Assembly (NCBI RefSeq): GCF_030247185.1
Contig: NC_080570.1
Span: 153,959,641-154,023,640, forward strand
Direction: 5' to 3'
Source of the DNA: Malaya genurostris
Taxonomy: Eukaryota > Arthropoda > Insecta > Diptera > Culicidae
DNA length: 64,000 bases
The translations under genes were made by a program, and so were the position numbers. The notes beneath the pieces were generated by a model, which was not told where the DNA came from, did not search any database, and saw only the letters and a program-made list of their open reading frames with translations. Positions 35,274 through 46,868 of the stretch are shown here, piece by piece (the stretch's first letter is position 1; every line of letters begins with the position of its first letter).

Positions 35274-35681
35274 ATGAACATGAACTTAGCAAAGCGCCTC
35301 TCACCGATTATAACGCAAATAGGTGAAAATTTGTTGCTATCTAGTTACGGTAGTTTACGAAGCACCCATTCTAAAAAAGCTTGGAAACAAATCAAAACCC
35401 AGTGGATAGTTTGTTGCTAATAAGTTACTAATTATTTACGGTAATTTTCAATTTGGTACCCATCGTAACTAATTAAAAACAAACTATCCACTGGGTTTCG
35501 ATTTGTTTTCAAGCATATTTGGGAGAGGTGCTTCGTTAACTTCATATGAACTTAGCAATGTATTCAAAAAATAACAAATAATCAAGCAATGAAATCAAAA
35601 TTTCATAACTAATTAGCAATAAACTTTTCACCTATTTGAGTTATCATCGGCAAAAGGTACCTCGCTAAGTTCAGGCTCATT
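35274..35681. mobile_element. Foldback MITE with 8-bp target duplication ATTTCGGT
   Basis: Ends: ATGAACATGAACTTAGC and the inverse of AATGAGCCTGAACTTAGC. The inverted similarity runs about 60 bp (GATTATAACGCAAATAGGTG against GATGATAACTCAAATAGGTG). ATTTCGGT lies at 35266-35273 and 35682-35689. A second, inner inverted pair (AACCCAGTGGATAGTTTGTT and its inverse) surrounds the centre. No coding function. The 8-bp duplication is hAT-like, the termini are not typical. Confidence 0.78.
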
Positions 35682-35689
35682 ATTTCGGT

Positions 35690-36865
35690 TGGTTCAAGTC
35701 CAGAGCTCAGTTTCAGTATGTATAATTCTGCTCCTGAATAAAGTTACAAACTTAGTGCCAGATACAGAATTAAGCCTTTAGTCCAAGATTTCAATTTCAA
35801 ATGAAGGAAGAATATTATACTGATCCTGCATTGCACCTCCGAGAGAAATGGCATCAATATTGTGAAGCATCGAAGTGACTTAATTAATCGGTTATCTTGA
35901 GAGCCAACATTCAGCTACTTGTCGATCGAGTAAAATGCACCAAGTGTTCAATATCGGAGAAAATTCCACGATTAGGCCTTTCTAAAAGCCAGAAAAAAAA
36001 ACTCCTTGGAGCATTATGACAGTTTTTTTCGTTGAAGTACGCCAACCAAACATGATTCACAATCAAATGTTGTATGTTCCTATTTTTCTAGCCGTTAGAA
36101 TTTTCCCATTTGCCAGAAACCTGCAACCTGCAACGAAATTACGTGAATAGAAACCCTTTCGCAAACACACAAATTGCTACAGTATTGAATCAATCCGCAC
36201 TGTGAGTAGTTCTGATGCGAGATGGTTTAGTTATGTGTACCGTTCGCAGTGTGAGTTTAGTTTCAAGCAAGAGTAATTACATCAGTGTTCAGCAAAGTAC
36301 GCCGAACACATAACAACGGCGGAGAAAATTCTACAAATCAGCCGAATCGAAGGGCTATAAATAGTTAATTTTCATGTAAATAACGCATATTTTTTTCGAT
36401 CCTTAATAGACCGCTATTTTTGAATTTTCAGATATGCAAAAAAGCTACCGTGTTCTCTTGTAAACCGGTCTAGTGATTTCGAGTAATACTATCATTCAAA
36501 TAGTCGAAAGAGTTATCGCACAATATGCGAGAGGACCGGAAGACACCTAGTGTGAACAAGTCACGAAAAATCTGGTTATCGAAAGCCTTGATAGCCGACT
36601 GACTGACTTGATAATAGTCTCAAAACAGGCTGTTTACATTCGAATTAACTCTTCGAATGGCAAATTAAAAAGCATAACATGGATAATTAATTGCTTTGAC
36701 TTTGAAAAATATGTTTGGCATTGAAAACAACTTATTCCACTTCGGGTGTGAATCTAAAATCTGAAGCCACACACGTAATATTTTTCTGCCATAATTTTGA
36801 ATGATCATAACTCGGTTGTTATCATCACCTAACTATCAAACGGCTCAAAATTGAATAATCTAGAG
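35690..36865. other. Dispersed-repeat debris, no gene
   Basis: Contains a CCAGAGCTCAG stretch (35693-35725) and, at 35806-35904, a copy of the repeat at 44607-44707. The remainder is AT-rich without recognised features. Confidence 0.5.
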
Positions 36866-36960
36866 CAGTGGCGTACCGAGGAAATTTGGCGCCCGGGGTC
36901 AAATAGGAGATTTGCCGCCTCCATCGTTGGTTTAGTGAGCAAAAAAAAGCAAAAAGATCT
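36866..36960 (+). repeat. Fragment of CCCCGGG-ended repeat, copy 1
   Basis: Begins CAGTGGCGTACCGAGGAAAT, continues GCGCCCGGGGTCAAAT and ends within ATCGTTGGTTTAGTGAGCAA. Inverted partner of 47295-47464 and related to 46738-46868. Truncated on the right. Confidence 0.65.
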
Positions 36961-39260
36961 GAGCATTTTCAGCGGTAAGCTATTATTCTGTTCAATTAGG
37001 CTTATTCACTTGCAGGGATGTTTAATTGACAATACGATTTCTTCAGACCCGGTACCAGTTTCGTAAATTTTTATATCTGCTGTTTCATTCGTCAGTTTTT
37101 CCAATAATTAGGAACACAAGAATGTATATGTCATCACTTTAAGTGATGAAGAGAATTAATAATATCACACTTTTTCTGCAATCCCCTTTATTCGTCGTAA
37201 ATATTTGTTAACTAATTTAATACAATTTTTAATCTAGTTGACTACAATGTGGAAAGTGCCGCATGATGAGACACAAAACATTTACACTATCATAATATTT
37301 GAATTTATTGTGCCATTTTTATTCTGTATATTTAGTATAATAAAATTTTGTATAATTTGTTATTCCTGTTACTACTTATTTTCGTTCGCGTCATAGAGAA
37401 ATTTGTTGTGATAAATAAACGATATGATAATTTTTTTGCCAACCACTCTTGCCATTGTAGTCAACACTCTTGCCATTGTAGTCAAAAAGGAAGGAGCCAA
37501 TTCTTTCAACAGTGAAAATTCTTTTCAATATACCAAAATAGCAGAGTAAAATATAATATATTTTGGCGTAAAGTAACGACTGTCTGAGAAAAAATCAAGC
37601 ATTGTACAACGCAACTTTCAACATGCAAATAAACTGCTAGGTGTGCTGATTTTGGATGATGTTGTTCACACCGATGGCGGTTCCTAAAGGTATTAAACAT
37701 GACATGATTTGGTCATCATATGGTAAAAATACTGGAAAAATAAATAAGATTTGTTCAATAGTTCGCTTCTCATCCATAGATCATAGCAGTCAAATTTGGC
37801 ATATTCAGAATAAGAAACTTATCCCTTTTATTGTTCCCCTTCTGTATATTGTTGTCTCTTTTTGTCAGATATCATCCTTCTTCATCATCGAGTAAGGATA
37901 CAGACAAGCCCTGGGACCCTTACAGCCTTATTTCAATCTGTCTCAAGGTAGTGCTAACGTCCAGGGTAATATTATTTGGCGTGAGCCCTTTCACAAACAT
38001 TATTAAGGTAGTTTCCGGATTCCGTGTACAATTGGATTGCTTTTTGTTTGGTTTATTAAGGACTGTAACCATTCATGGTCATTTGCTGAATACCACTTTG
38101 TTATTAAAATGCATATACATTGAAAATAAATCAGCTGTTTTTCAATTCTTTTTTAGAAATTATCGTATATTCTCAGATCAATTTTTGACAAGTCGGTCTA
38201 CTGTTGGTTTATCTTTAAAAGGTTTGCAAATTTTTCCACTTTCCTTCTATATTTACTGAAAAAAATTAACATAAAAAGAGTTTCGCCTTTTCTCGATTTG
38301 TTTACTTCTATGCTTCCTGTGTGAATAATGAAGTTAGGTCACTTTTGCAAGCACCTTATGGAAACTAACCTAGAAGCCACCTAGAGCCACTAAAATTAGG
38401 TTATTGAACGAAACTCCTAGTTAGGTAGGAAGTTTTCGAAATTAAGTAGTTTTCCGATTTCGTATGTGGGAATTCACTTACCGAAAATTGAACTATTGAA
38501 CAGAACTACTGAATTGGGTAGTTTTCTTATCCCGTGTACACGATAAACTGGATGCACCTTGTAATAAATACTAATGTGGTACTGCGTATGTTAGTACAAA
38601 ACTAATTTAGAATTAGATAAAATTTACTGAAAAATTACAGCAAATCACCATCTTGTTAGTCTTATGTGCTTATAACTGGTTAAAAACTTTCTAACTAATT
38701 TACCCAGATTCTGAGTTGGTGCACTTTTAGTTTGCATTCAACCAAATATACTAAAAGGTTACTAATAAACTAGGACAGTACCTGGCAATTGTTAATTCAC
38801 TTTCCGAACCAGTTTCGGACCAGCTCGTGATTGGTTGAATTTGACATAAACAAGTACAAGTTGTTGAAATTAATATTACTGTAGGGTGGTAGAAAAACCG
38901 TTGTCAGTACCGTCGGTAACAATGTATTTTGATATTGCATATTTTGTTTTACGGATCATCTTTTTAAAATTATTAATTTCAATAGGATTTAAGTTCAATT
39001 TATTTTCAAGTCCTGTCAATGTGGAAAAGACACGAGTACATTTAACAATCACTGGATGATACAAAGAGAAAACCTGAAGTCACGAAGTGCGGTATGGACG
39101 AGAATATTGATTATGTTAGTTGTACTTGAGAGTAGCACCAAATCTTTGGACACTTCTATTTGTTAGTATTTTTCTCAAATTGAATATTTCTGGTCCTGCC
39201 CTAGCTAAAAAACTACATATTTTTTATGCACATACCCGCTTGTGAAGAATTCTGAAAACC
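36961..39260. other. No recognised gene
   Basis: AT-rich. Contains a perfect 2 x 21-bp tandem duplication (CACTCTTGCCATTGTAGTCAA) at 37444-37485. The longest frame (37831-38259, 142 codons) is hydrophobic, lacks a known domain and is probably chance. Confidence 0.45.
37444..37485 (+). repeat. Perfect tandem duplication, 2 x 21 bp
   Basis: Two identical units starting CACTCTTGCCATTGTAG, head to tail, with no mismatch; a recent slippage or repair event. Confidence 0.9.
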
Positions 39261-39620
39261 GGCAGAAGCTTGGCTAGCAACTCTTCACGGACAGCATATG
39301 AGAATTACCAAGTCAAATCATCGAATCGATTTTCTGCGATTATTGTCAACTTGCGATTCTCTCTTGGTAACACAGCTCCACACAGCAACGATCATTATCA
39401 GACTGTACATTTTTTTAAGGACCGGAAAATACTCAGAGTATGAAGTGGAGCGAAAAAATGTAGAAAAATTTTCTCACGGTTCATGCATTGAGAGACACGA
39501 GTTCTTGTAGCATCTTCTACGAGATTGAAAATGTTGTATACAATATAGAGAAACCTCTGTCAAATTATCGGTAATCACCAACACTGATTCTAGGTGTCTA
39601 GGATTTGTCAGTCTTGTATG
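39260..39620 (+). repeat. Dispersed repeat with AAAAATGTAGAAAAATT core, copy 1
   Basis: Shares CTAGCAACTCTTCAC, then GTGGAGCGAAAAAATGTAGA and CTCACGGTTCATGCATTGAG, with 42980-43260 in the same order and orientation. No coding frame. Confidence 0.7.
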
Positions 39621-42345
39621 GCAAGAATCCGGTAGAAACAGAACCGTAAATAACCGCTAGGCGAAATTCTCTGCTGGAAACGGTTTTTGAATTGTTGCCA
39701 GACTTTTGTCGGAATTCTGGCAGAATCTTGGCAAAAATGGCAAATGAAATTTCGAATCGAGGCTCGGAGGGCCAAGTGTCATTATACCATTCACCAAAAT
39801 AGAGGAAATTTCCTCATTAATATGACTCTAAACTATTTCAATTTGAGGATTTTGTCAGTTAATAGCCAAACGGACCGAATTCGGCTCTAGAGTAGGACGG
39901 AGTGCTGGCACTGTTTTACGTTCCACGAGGCTGCCTCGCCCCGTTCTACTCTACCGATTCCCAGTTCCCGGTTCCGAAAGTAATAAGTCAAAAACTCCAA
40001 ACTCATTCTCTTTTCTCAGTGATGACCTAATCGAATGTCACAACCTTGGGCTTAAATGCAAGGTCTTATGATTTCATAGACTGCTGTTAAATTCATCTGG
40101 ATGCTACTTCCAGTTCCGGAACTACAGAGTTATATATATTTAAAATATGTTTGGATAAAACACGGAAGAAAGTCTTCTAAATTTGACTATTCAAAAACTG
40201 TTATAATTTGTTGGTTCTGATAGTTTATACATAAAAAACATTCTTGTTTTTATTCAAGATTCAACAAAATATTGTAATATTTATGATAGTATGCGTAGTA
40301 AAAGAAAGGCATAATCACATCACCCGATGGATTGATAAGAGATTTTTTAATTAAAATCATTTTATTGCAAACGGATTTTGTTTCACCTAAAATGTCTTCC
40401 TCTTTAGGATACAAACTTTCGGAGAAAGCATATCAATCAAGTTCAGTATCCTAATGAGGCACTAACGACGTCAATTAGTCATATCCACAGCCGGAAGCAA
40501 AAAAGCAACTCAACGCAAGAGACTTCAAAACTTAACGACACCATCACTCGAACGCACAACTGCCAATTCCTGGGGTGGAAGTGTTTTACTCTCTCTCTCC
40601 CTCAACGTTTGTCTACTTACTTACTTACTATGCCATCACAAACCGGCTACCAAAACGGTAAACAGGTGAAATTATAAAATTATTGCACTTGCATCTTAAC
40701 GGGTATCAAATTTAAATCTCGTTAAAGAAGCAAATAACATAAGAAACTTCGAGGAAAAAAATAATTCCGCAAAGCAATGTGGAAAAGAAAAACAAAACCA
40801 AAACATATTATCGTGAATGTCAAATTGACACGACCGACGTCTGTCAGCACGGCGAAGCGGTGCTGCAAAGGTAGGCCAGATATTCCTGAACCGCTTATGG
40901 TGGAGTAACCTTTCCATGCCACTTCGTCATTCCCAGGTTTATCACACCAGCGCCAAACAACCATTAGGAGAAGTTTGAGCTTCATTACGAAGTCCGGGGT
41001 CCTCCGGGCCCTCAGTTTCCGTTGTCGCTGTTCAACAACAGCCGGCGATCATCGCAATGTGACAATATCGTCCTTCGCCACACTTCAGGTGAGACGCGAC
41101 GGGTTAAACAATCATAAGCCGCTCATTCCCATGCTCATGAAGTCGCCCGTTGAATGCCATTCAGGGAGTTTTATCGCAGGTCGCGAATCTTTGGCGCGGC
41201 GTTGCACTGCACGGCAAGGGCTTACCACGCCGTAATCCGAGGCCGACCTGCCGAGATACCGATTCAAACATTGTATATGTAGGCTAACGTGGCTAGTAGG
41301 AGGAGGCTGCAGGCGGCGATGTCAGTCATCTTTTTTTTTTTGTTTTGTTTTGCAGTGGGCGATTTAAACCCCCATCGACTATTTGTTATTGTTGCGCTGG
41401 TGTTGTTTTCGTTTCTGTCATACTTTTCATCGTGAACTTTACGCATAAACAACAATGGAATCAGAGGGGGCCAGTGGCGTACTTTGTTGTGATGATATGA
41501 GCAGCAGTTCCCACGCAGCGAAGCAGGCTGTGCTCCAGATGTTCGACGGTTTGCTTGACGACGCGAGTTTCGTCGGTTGTTGCGCGCGAATTTATCGATG
41601 TTATGCATCCAGCAGAAGGGCAGAAGATTAACGATGTTTACTTGGAGGATATGTGATTAGGTGTACAAATATTCTAGATATTCTCCAAAGTCGACCTTCT
41701 AATTGACTATCAAATAACTTCAATCAGCACGGTTCCGAGAACAGCTTCAACTAGTCCCGCAAAACATGTCATACTTGACACATATATACCACCGTCCATC
41801 ATCGGTTTTCGTTCGGCTCGTCTACTCAATGCACGTAAATTGTGAAAGGATCGAAAAATTGTTTTGCCAAGTTGTGCAACGACAACCAACCGATCCGAAG
41901 TGCTCTAAATGTGCTGCTCTCGAGATGCAGACAGAGGAATTGGCAAATCGTGCCACGGTGATCTCCATTTCGGATGGCCGATGGACGCTACAACCCTGGT
42001 CAAATAGCATAACGCGTCAGTTCAAGATGCACCCGACCGGACCGACACGACTAATCACTCATTTGCTTTGGATGAACGAGCCTGTAAAGAGAGAGAGACT
42101 TATTTTGTGCGCTTGATAAACGATGCGGCAAAAATCTGGATCTACATCAAAGTAGCCAACCACTTGGACGCGTTTCCAAGAGCACTTTCAATACTCATTA
42201 AGCCGGAGTAGGCTGAAGAGCAACTGTAAGTAGGTTTTCGAGTCTGGAAAACGTATAACGATATTGTTAAGAGTAATTGAGAAATGCTTCCTTACAAGAT
42301 TACTAAAATTATCTGTTTTTCTAATCTAAAAGGAGTGTTTTTGAC
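39621..42345. other. No recognised gene; mixed repeat traces
   Basis: A TATGGCAAGAATCCG motif near 39620 recurs at 63354. At 40500-41300 and 41400-42100 the sequence is GC-richer, with ACTTACTTACTTACTA and CTCTCTCTC simple repeats near 40590-40630. Short open frames have no known domain. Regulatory sequence is possible but not demonstrable. Confidence 0.4.
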
Positions 42346-42347
42346 GT

Positions 42348-42500
42348 GAATACGTCTTACTTTACTATGGGACGCCTTTTTGCCAACTGGTAGAGTGATA
42401 AGTTTTTAATCGTGAGTTTCTCATTTTGTGTCTAACGTATCAAGGTGATGGTTGCTACATGCAATCGGAAATATGATCAGTAATTTATGTTGAAGTTTTC
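42348..42500 (+). repeat. Dispersed repeat with core TTACTTTACTATGGGACGCC
   Basis: Best-preserved member of the family at 385, 16020 (minus), 33885 and 60130 (minus). The 3' half, GTTGCTACATGCAATCGGAA then ATATGATCAGTAATTTATG, matches the inverse of 60170-60210. Confidence 0.65.
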
Positions 42501-42623
42501 TTAAATGTTTGGTTTTCTTAAAAATTTTGGTATGAACGGGTATCAAGAGGAAACCTTTTGAGCCAATTTGCCTTTTTTGTACCCGCGATGAGGGTTTTGA
42601 GGTAGCAGATGACATTTTATATG

Positions 42624-42642
42624 TATTATTATTATTATTATT
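42624..42642 (+). repeat. ATT microsatellite
   Basis: Six uninterrupted ATT units. Nearby, AGCTGACCCGTCGAACTTCG at 42673-42692 resembles a motif often seen at transposon ends, but I cannot define an element. Confidence 0.7.
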
Positions 42643-42979
42643 CTTACATTTTTTATTTATATAACATATATTAGCTGACCCGTCGAACTTCGTCTCGCCC
42701 AAAAATTATTTGTTCGCATTTATATGTTCGGAGAGCAGAATTGTCAAACGACTAAGTGGTTAACGTTTCCCTCCAATATTTTTCTGATTACCTAACCTAC
42801 AATCAACGGAATTCGACACACATTCGCTTGAGCCCAAAAAAAAGGAACAAGTGCCCCACGTACTTTAGAGCTCTAATAAAGTGGATATTTTTAGGTACGG
42901 AGGAACTTTTGGTAACTTGGGAAGACGACGCTTACATTTTAAATTCTTCTCGACAAGAATGGCTTTTATCGTATCAAAG

Positions 42980-43260
42980 AACGCTCTCTAGCAACTCTTC
43001 ACACAATGCAATCAGTGCCATCAAAGGGAGACGGATATCATCTCTGAAGCAACTCTCATTTTACGATCCGATTCTATTACGGGCAGTGGATAATTGTGAT
43101 AGAATCATTTTACTATTGCCGCTTATTCTAACTATGTGCAGCGCCGATCATTGCAAAACTATATCTATTTTGGTAAGGGTAGTATTCAAAGTATGAGGTG
43201 GAGCGAAAAAATGTAGAAAAATTCTCTCACGGTTCATGCATTGAGAGGCACTTATTATGT
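42980..43260 (+). repeat. Dispersed repeat with AAAAATGTAGAAAAATT core, copy 2
   Basis: Partner of 39260-39620. It supplies most of the 146-codon open frame at 42756-43196, which therefore is not evidence for a gene. Confidence 0.7.
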
Positions 43261-43329
43261 GCGCTTTGTGTAATCTAAATCATTCGAAAGCAAAATGCAA
43301 GGAAAATCTCTTATACCGTTTTCGTTTTA

Positions 43330-43596
43330 GAACCTACACGCGGGTGACTCTGACTCCGAGTAAAACGAACACGTGGTACGCGCTCTAAACAACAACTCAT
43401 ATAAAAAAGAAAAAAAAACCAAACTCGCATGAATGCGTGGTGCGACCCGAGTAAATTTTCAGAGCGAAACTACGCGATTGGAGTCCGATCTAGAGGCGAC
43501 CCCAGGTTGCTAAAACAAACCCATCAAAAGTTGTTTTGGCGACTCTGGGTCAGCTCTAGGGCTGCTCTGATCAATAAACGAAAACGGTATTAGTTT
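43330..43596 (+). repeat. Dispersed repeat, uninterrupted copy (empty site)
   Basis: Matches 3447-4226 without the hAT insertion: ACGAACACGTGG is followed directly by TACGCGCTCTAAACAAC. Ends near TCAATAAACGAAAACGG. Unknown family. Confidence 0.8.
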
Positions 43597-44071
43597 GACC
43601 TTAGCGCTGTTCACTGAACCGGAAGTAAAGCAAGTACTTCTTAAATACCCCATTTCTGTTGATCCAGTTGGTCCAGAGCTCAGTTCCAGTATCAAGAACT
43701 TCAGGTATCAAGAACTCCAGGTTCAGAACTCAGCTCCAGAATCAGGCACTCCGATTTCAGTTTCAAATGATGGATTTCGCGCTAAATCGTATTCAGAGTT
43801 GGCAACAACCCTCTTAGCTTTTAATGAAGTTTTCTATACATGAACACTTTGTTACAAAAAACACTTTGCATACTTTGTTTTTCTAAAAATGATCTAGACT
43901 GTCTTTTGCAAAAGGCCAAACTTTGTTTTTTTTTTTCAAATGGTTGTGGTCGATAAATGAAAAATCGAAAGTCATTTTTTTAATCAATATATTGAAAAAA
44001 AAGTCTTAATCGACTTGTACACTGAAAAAATCTAGAATCTTGGAATGCCTGATTAATAAAAATATACTAAG

Positions 44072-44404
44072 GCTGTGAACCATTTCGCGGTTAATTTTAA
44101 CTTTTGGTTAAAATCTGACACTCGAGTGGTTAATTTGATGTTGTCAAAAATAACCCTGCTCGAGAGCATGGTTATTTTTGACAGATCGATGGTCGAACAC
44201 TGAAAAAAATCTTGCAATGAAAATTCTAATACTAATTCTTTAGTTGAAATTATTTCCAGTGGAAAATAAACCCAAATAACTTTCCGTCCGTCAAATTTTG
44301 AAATTGGCCACAGTTTTAGTCAAATTTAACTACTCGACACCAAATAACCACTCAAGTGCCAGATTTTAACCAAAAGTTAAAATTAACCGCGAAATGGTTC
44401 ACAG
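44072..44404. mobile_element. MITE with ~65-bp TIR and 6-bp target duplication
   Basis: Starts GCTGTGAACCATTTCGCGGT and ends ACCGCGAAATGGTTCACAG; the inverted repeat continues inward through TAACTTTTGGTTAAAATCTG. ACTAAG flanks both ends (44066-44071 and 44405-44410). The interior holds a second inverted pair around GGTTATTTTTGACA. 333 bp, non-coding. Confidence 0.88.
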
Positions 44405-44410
44405 ACTAAG

Positions 44411-45141
44411 TAACTACATTAGACAATATCTTCTTACAAACTGAGTTTCATTGAATTCTGAGATAATTCTTTGGTTTAGTTTTCGATCAAATTGCGCTGA
44501 AAAAAAAATCAGTTTGGCAAGGAATTTTTTTTTTTTCGAATATTCAAATATTTCCAAATAGATGCTGCCAACATCTGTTCGAGTTAACGCAAAATTCGTC
44601 AGATGGAGGAAGAATATTCTGCTGTTCCTATTCTGTACAGTCGAGGGAAATGGCATCTTTATTGTGGAGCTTCAAACCGACTTAACTAATCGGTTCTTTT
44701 CAGAGCCTCTTTTCGTGAAGAATCACTACGATATTTTCTTTCTTTGGTATTAGCAAATAGGCATTCTGTATATTGGCTTTGTGCGTCGTTCGGCCTCAGG
44801 CAAGGTAACTTTTTCATTGTCATCAACCGGCAATACACAGTTCGAAAAAGTGCTGTGATTTTACATCTTTGAAGATGCACACAAATGGAGCACCGTATTC
44901 CACACTGTGGTACATTTGTTTTCAGTTTCACTAATTCTACTGCCTAAATTACCAGATAATTCAATTTACCCCGTTTCTTATTCTTCTTCATCACCGGAAC
45001 ATTTTTATGCTTCATTTGGAGCAGTTCAAAATATGGTACGGTCTCCTGGCACGTTCATTTTTTAACTGTGCATTCTGAGATGAAAATACTGTGAAGTAGA
45101 CATCTCATCAGTAACGTTGGCAACAACTCAAAACACAAAAC
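44411..45141. other. No gene; repeat traces
   Basis: Apart from the stem-loop repeat at 44607-44707 the stretch is AT-rich and unassigned. Short frames such as 44686-44931 (minus) have no recognised domain. Confidence 0.45.
44607..44707 (+). repeat. Dispersed repeat ending in a histone-type stem-loop
   Basis: Copy of 35806-35904. It ends in GGTTCTTTTCAGAGCC (44692-44707): a 6-bp stem with one G-U pair around a TTTC loop, the size and loop of a histone mRNA 3' stem-loop. The copy at 35888-35904 has a broken version. No histone coding sequence is recognisable upstream and no clear purine-rich downstream element follows, so descent from a histone gene 3' end is only a possibility. Confidence 0.4.
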
Positions 45142-45143
45142 TA

Positions 45144-45954
45144 TAGGGTGGGCCATTTAAAGTGGAAGCATTGGGCAACCCAATAACTTTTGACAGAATT
45201 GTCGGATCGACTAATGACATAACACGTTGAGAGCGTCATTCCAAGACAATTTTACCATGGAACAGTACACACAAAATAATGCGCTGAAATTGTTCAGCTT
45301 TACGCCGAGAACGAGGCCATTTCTCGTTAAATGGATGCGTAAATAAACAAAATTGTCGGTTTCGTGCCACTGGGAACGCTTAATCAATTTAGGAACATAA
45401 GGTCAAAAAGTTACAGTTTGGTGTGGTGTTTGTGCGAACATGGTGAGTGGTCCCCGTTTTTCAAAGACGATGATTGAGAAACGAAAACTGTTAATTGGGA
45501 TCGTAATCGAGCCATGATAAATGATTTTATGGTGTCTGAAAATTATTTGAATGGATATTGGTTTCAACAGGACGGTGCAACATGCCATACAGCTTGACTA
45601 ACAATCGATTACGACCATTGTTTCCCGGACGAATCAGATCGAAGAACGTGCCTCCGAGATGACCCGATTTGACGTCACCAACATATACTCTGATAAGCCA
45701 AGTACCATAGCTCAATTCAAAGACAACATTCGATGTGAAATCGTCACCATATTGGCCAAATCGATAAAAAACGCCGGCACATTTTGTACTCAAGGCCAAA
45801 GGTGGCCATTTACGCAATATCATTTTCAACAAATAGCTGGAACATATCTCCTTGGACTAAAATAAATTATAATCGGAATGAAAATTAACATAATTTTTTT
45901 TTTTCATATATCATGTTCAGAAACAAATGCATTTACTTTAAATGGCCCACCCTG
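45144..45954 (+). pseudogene. Dead DD41D-type mariner element
   Basis: Inverted ends TAGGGTGGGCCATTTAAAG and inverse CAGGGTGGGCCATTTAAAG, flanked by TA (45142-45143 and 45955-45956). In scattered frames it retains pieces of the transposase family found at 51495-52205: LNGCVNKQNCR (about 45328-45360), VWCGV near 45420 and WFQQDGATCHTA at about 45560-45595, immediately followed by a stop. The last catalytic-domain segment is present as PDLTS-like codons after a stop. The N-terminal DNA-binding region is lost. At 811 bp with multiple stops and frameshifts it cannot encode active transposase. Its termini differ from those of the element at 51384-52312, so it is a different family of the same group. 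Confidence 0.88.
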
Positions 45955-46249
45955 TACATTACATTTGACAGATCGTTTGGAACGATACTGTCAAAAATGT
46001 GTCTTCCAAACAAACAACTGTCGTCACTCTGGGGTGGGATGCCGCGAATACTCATGTCGTGTGATTCTAACAGTTGGATGAAGTGAGTAAAGTCACTATG
46101 GATGAGTCTATAAACTCTCACTGCACTCTTACTGTCGAAATGTAGTGACAAGCGTCATTGTGGGGTGAGTTTTAGAGACGATTCAGTAATGAGGGAAATT
46201 TGGTTGAACTCATGGAAGAGAAAACAGTCAACCAAACATAAGATAAAAT

Positions 46250-46737
46250 TTAAATTGGAACTCCAATGGACTTAATGAAATGATAAAGAAGTTCCATGTG
46301 AGGAAGGTCACGACAAGTAAGAATGTCGCGGATTAGTCTACCTTGGGTACGCAAGGAATCTATTAGTTGAGATCTGACATCACGATACTCCACGCATGTC
46401 CAAACAACATGGTCAATATCGCGGTAACCTTCGCCACAAGCACAATGAATAGTCTCGGAAAGTCCAATTCGAAAGAGATGTGCATCTAACGTGTACTGAT
46501 TGGACATGAGTCTGAACATCACACGAATGAAGTCCGTACTCACACCCAGTACCCTGAACCATGCCTTTGTAGATATTTCAGGAATAATTGAGTGTATCCA
46601 CCGACCCAGATCATCTTTATCCCAAGAAGCTTGCCAGTTGTTCTTTGGCGAGACGCGCTATAGAATTCGTTGAAAGCAATCGGTCTCTCGTAAAATTTCA
46701 CCCTCAATAGCACCACATTTGGCTAAATTATCGTTGG
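46250..46737 (-). pseudogene. LINE (I/LOA-like) ORF2 C-terminal relic
   Basis: On the minus strand the last 97 codons are open and end in a stop at 46250-46252. They contain RLMSNQYTLDAHLFRIGLSE, then a C-x-C-x8-H-x4-C zinc knuckle (CACG...DIDHVVWTC), and a tail, PHMELLYHFIKSIGVPI, of the kind that follows the RNase H domain in mosquito I/LOA/Jockey-type LINEs. Upstream, in shifted frames, are WDKDDLGRWIHSIIPE, then ERPIAFNEFYSASRQR and NDNLAKCGAIEGE, so there are at least two frameshifts (near 46640 and 46695). Reverse transcriptase and endonuclease are absent: a 5'-truncated or interrupted copy. The 5' side meets the repeat at 46738. Confidence 0.85.
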
Positions 46738-46868
46738 TTTAGTGGGCAAAAAAAAACAAAGCTGAACTCCATCTCCGGAAAGATGATTTGGGCAATCAAA
46801 AGAAAAAAAGGTCCCAAGCATTACTTTGCCCCCTTCGCCCCCCCCCCCTCCCCCTTGATACACCCCTG
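46738..46868 (+). repeat. CCCCGGG-ended repeat family, copy 2
   Basis: Starts at TTTAGTGGGCAAAAAAAAAC, directly after the LINE relic, and ends CCCTTGATACACCCCTG, with a C-rich tract (about 46842-46855). Related to 36866-36960 and inverse to 47295-47464. Confidence 0.6.

Noticed and set aside
37831..38259. 142-codon hydrophobic frame
   Set aside because: Composition follows T-rich DNA; no domain, no splice context and no conserved partner.
42756..43196. 146-codon open frame
   Set aside because: Much of it is the dispersed repeat shared with 39260-39620, where the frame is not preserved.
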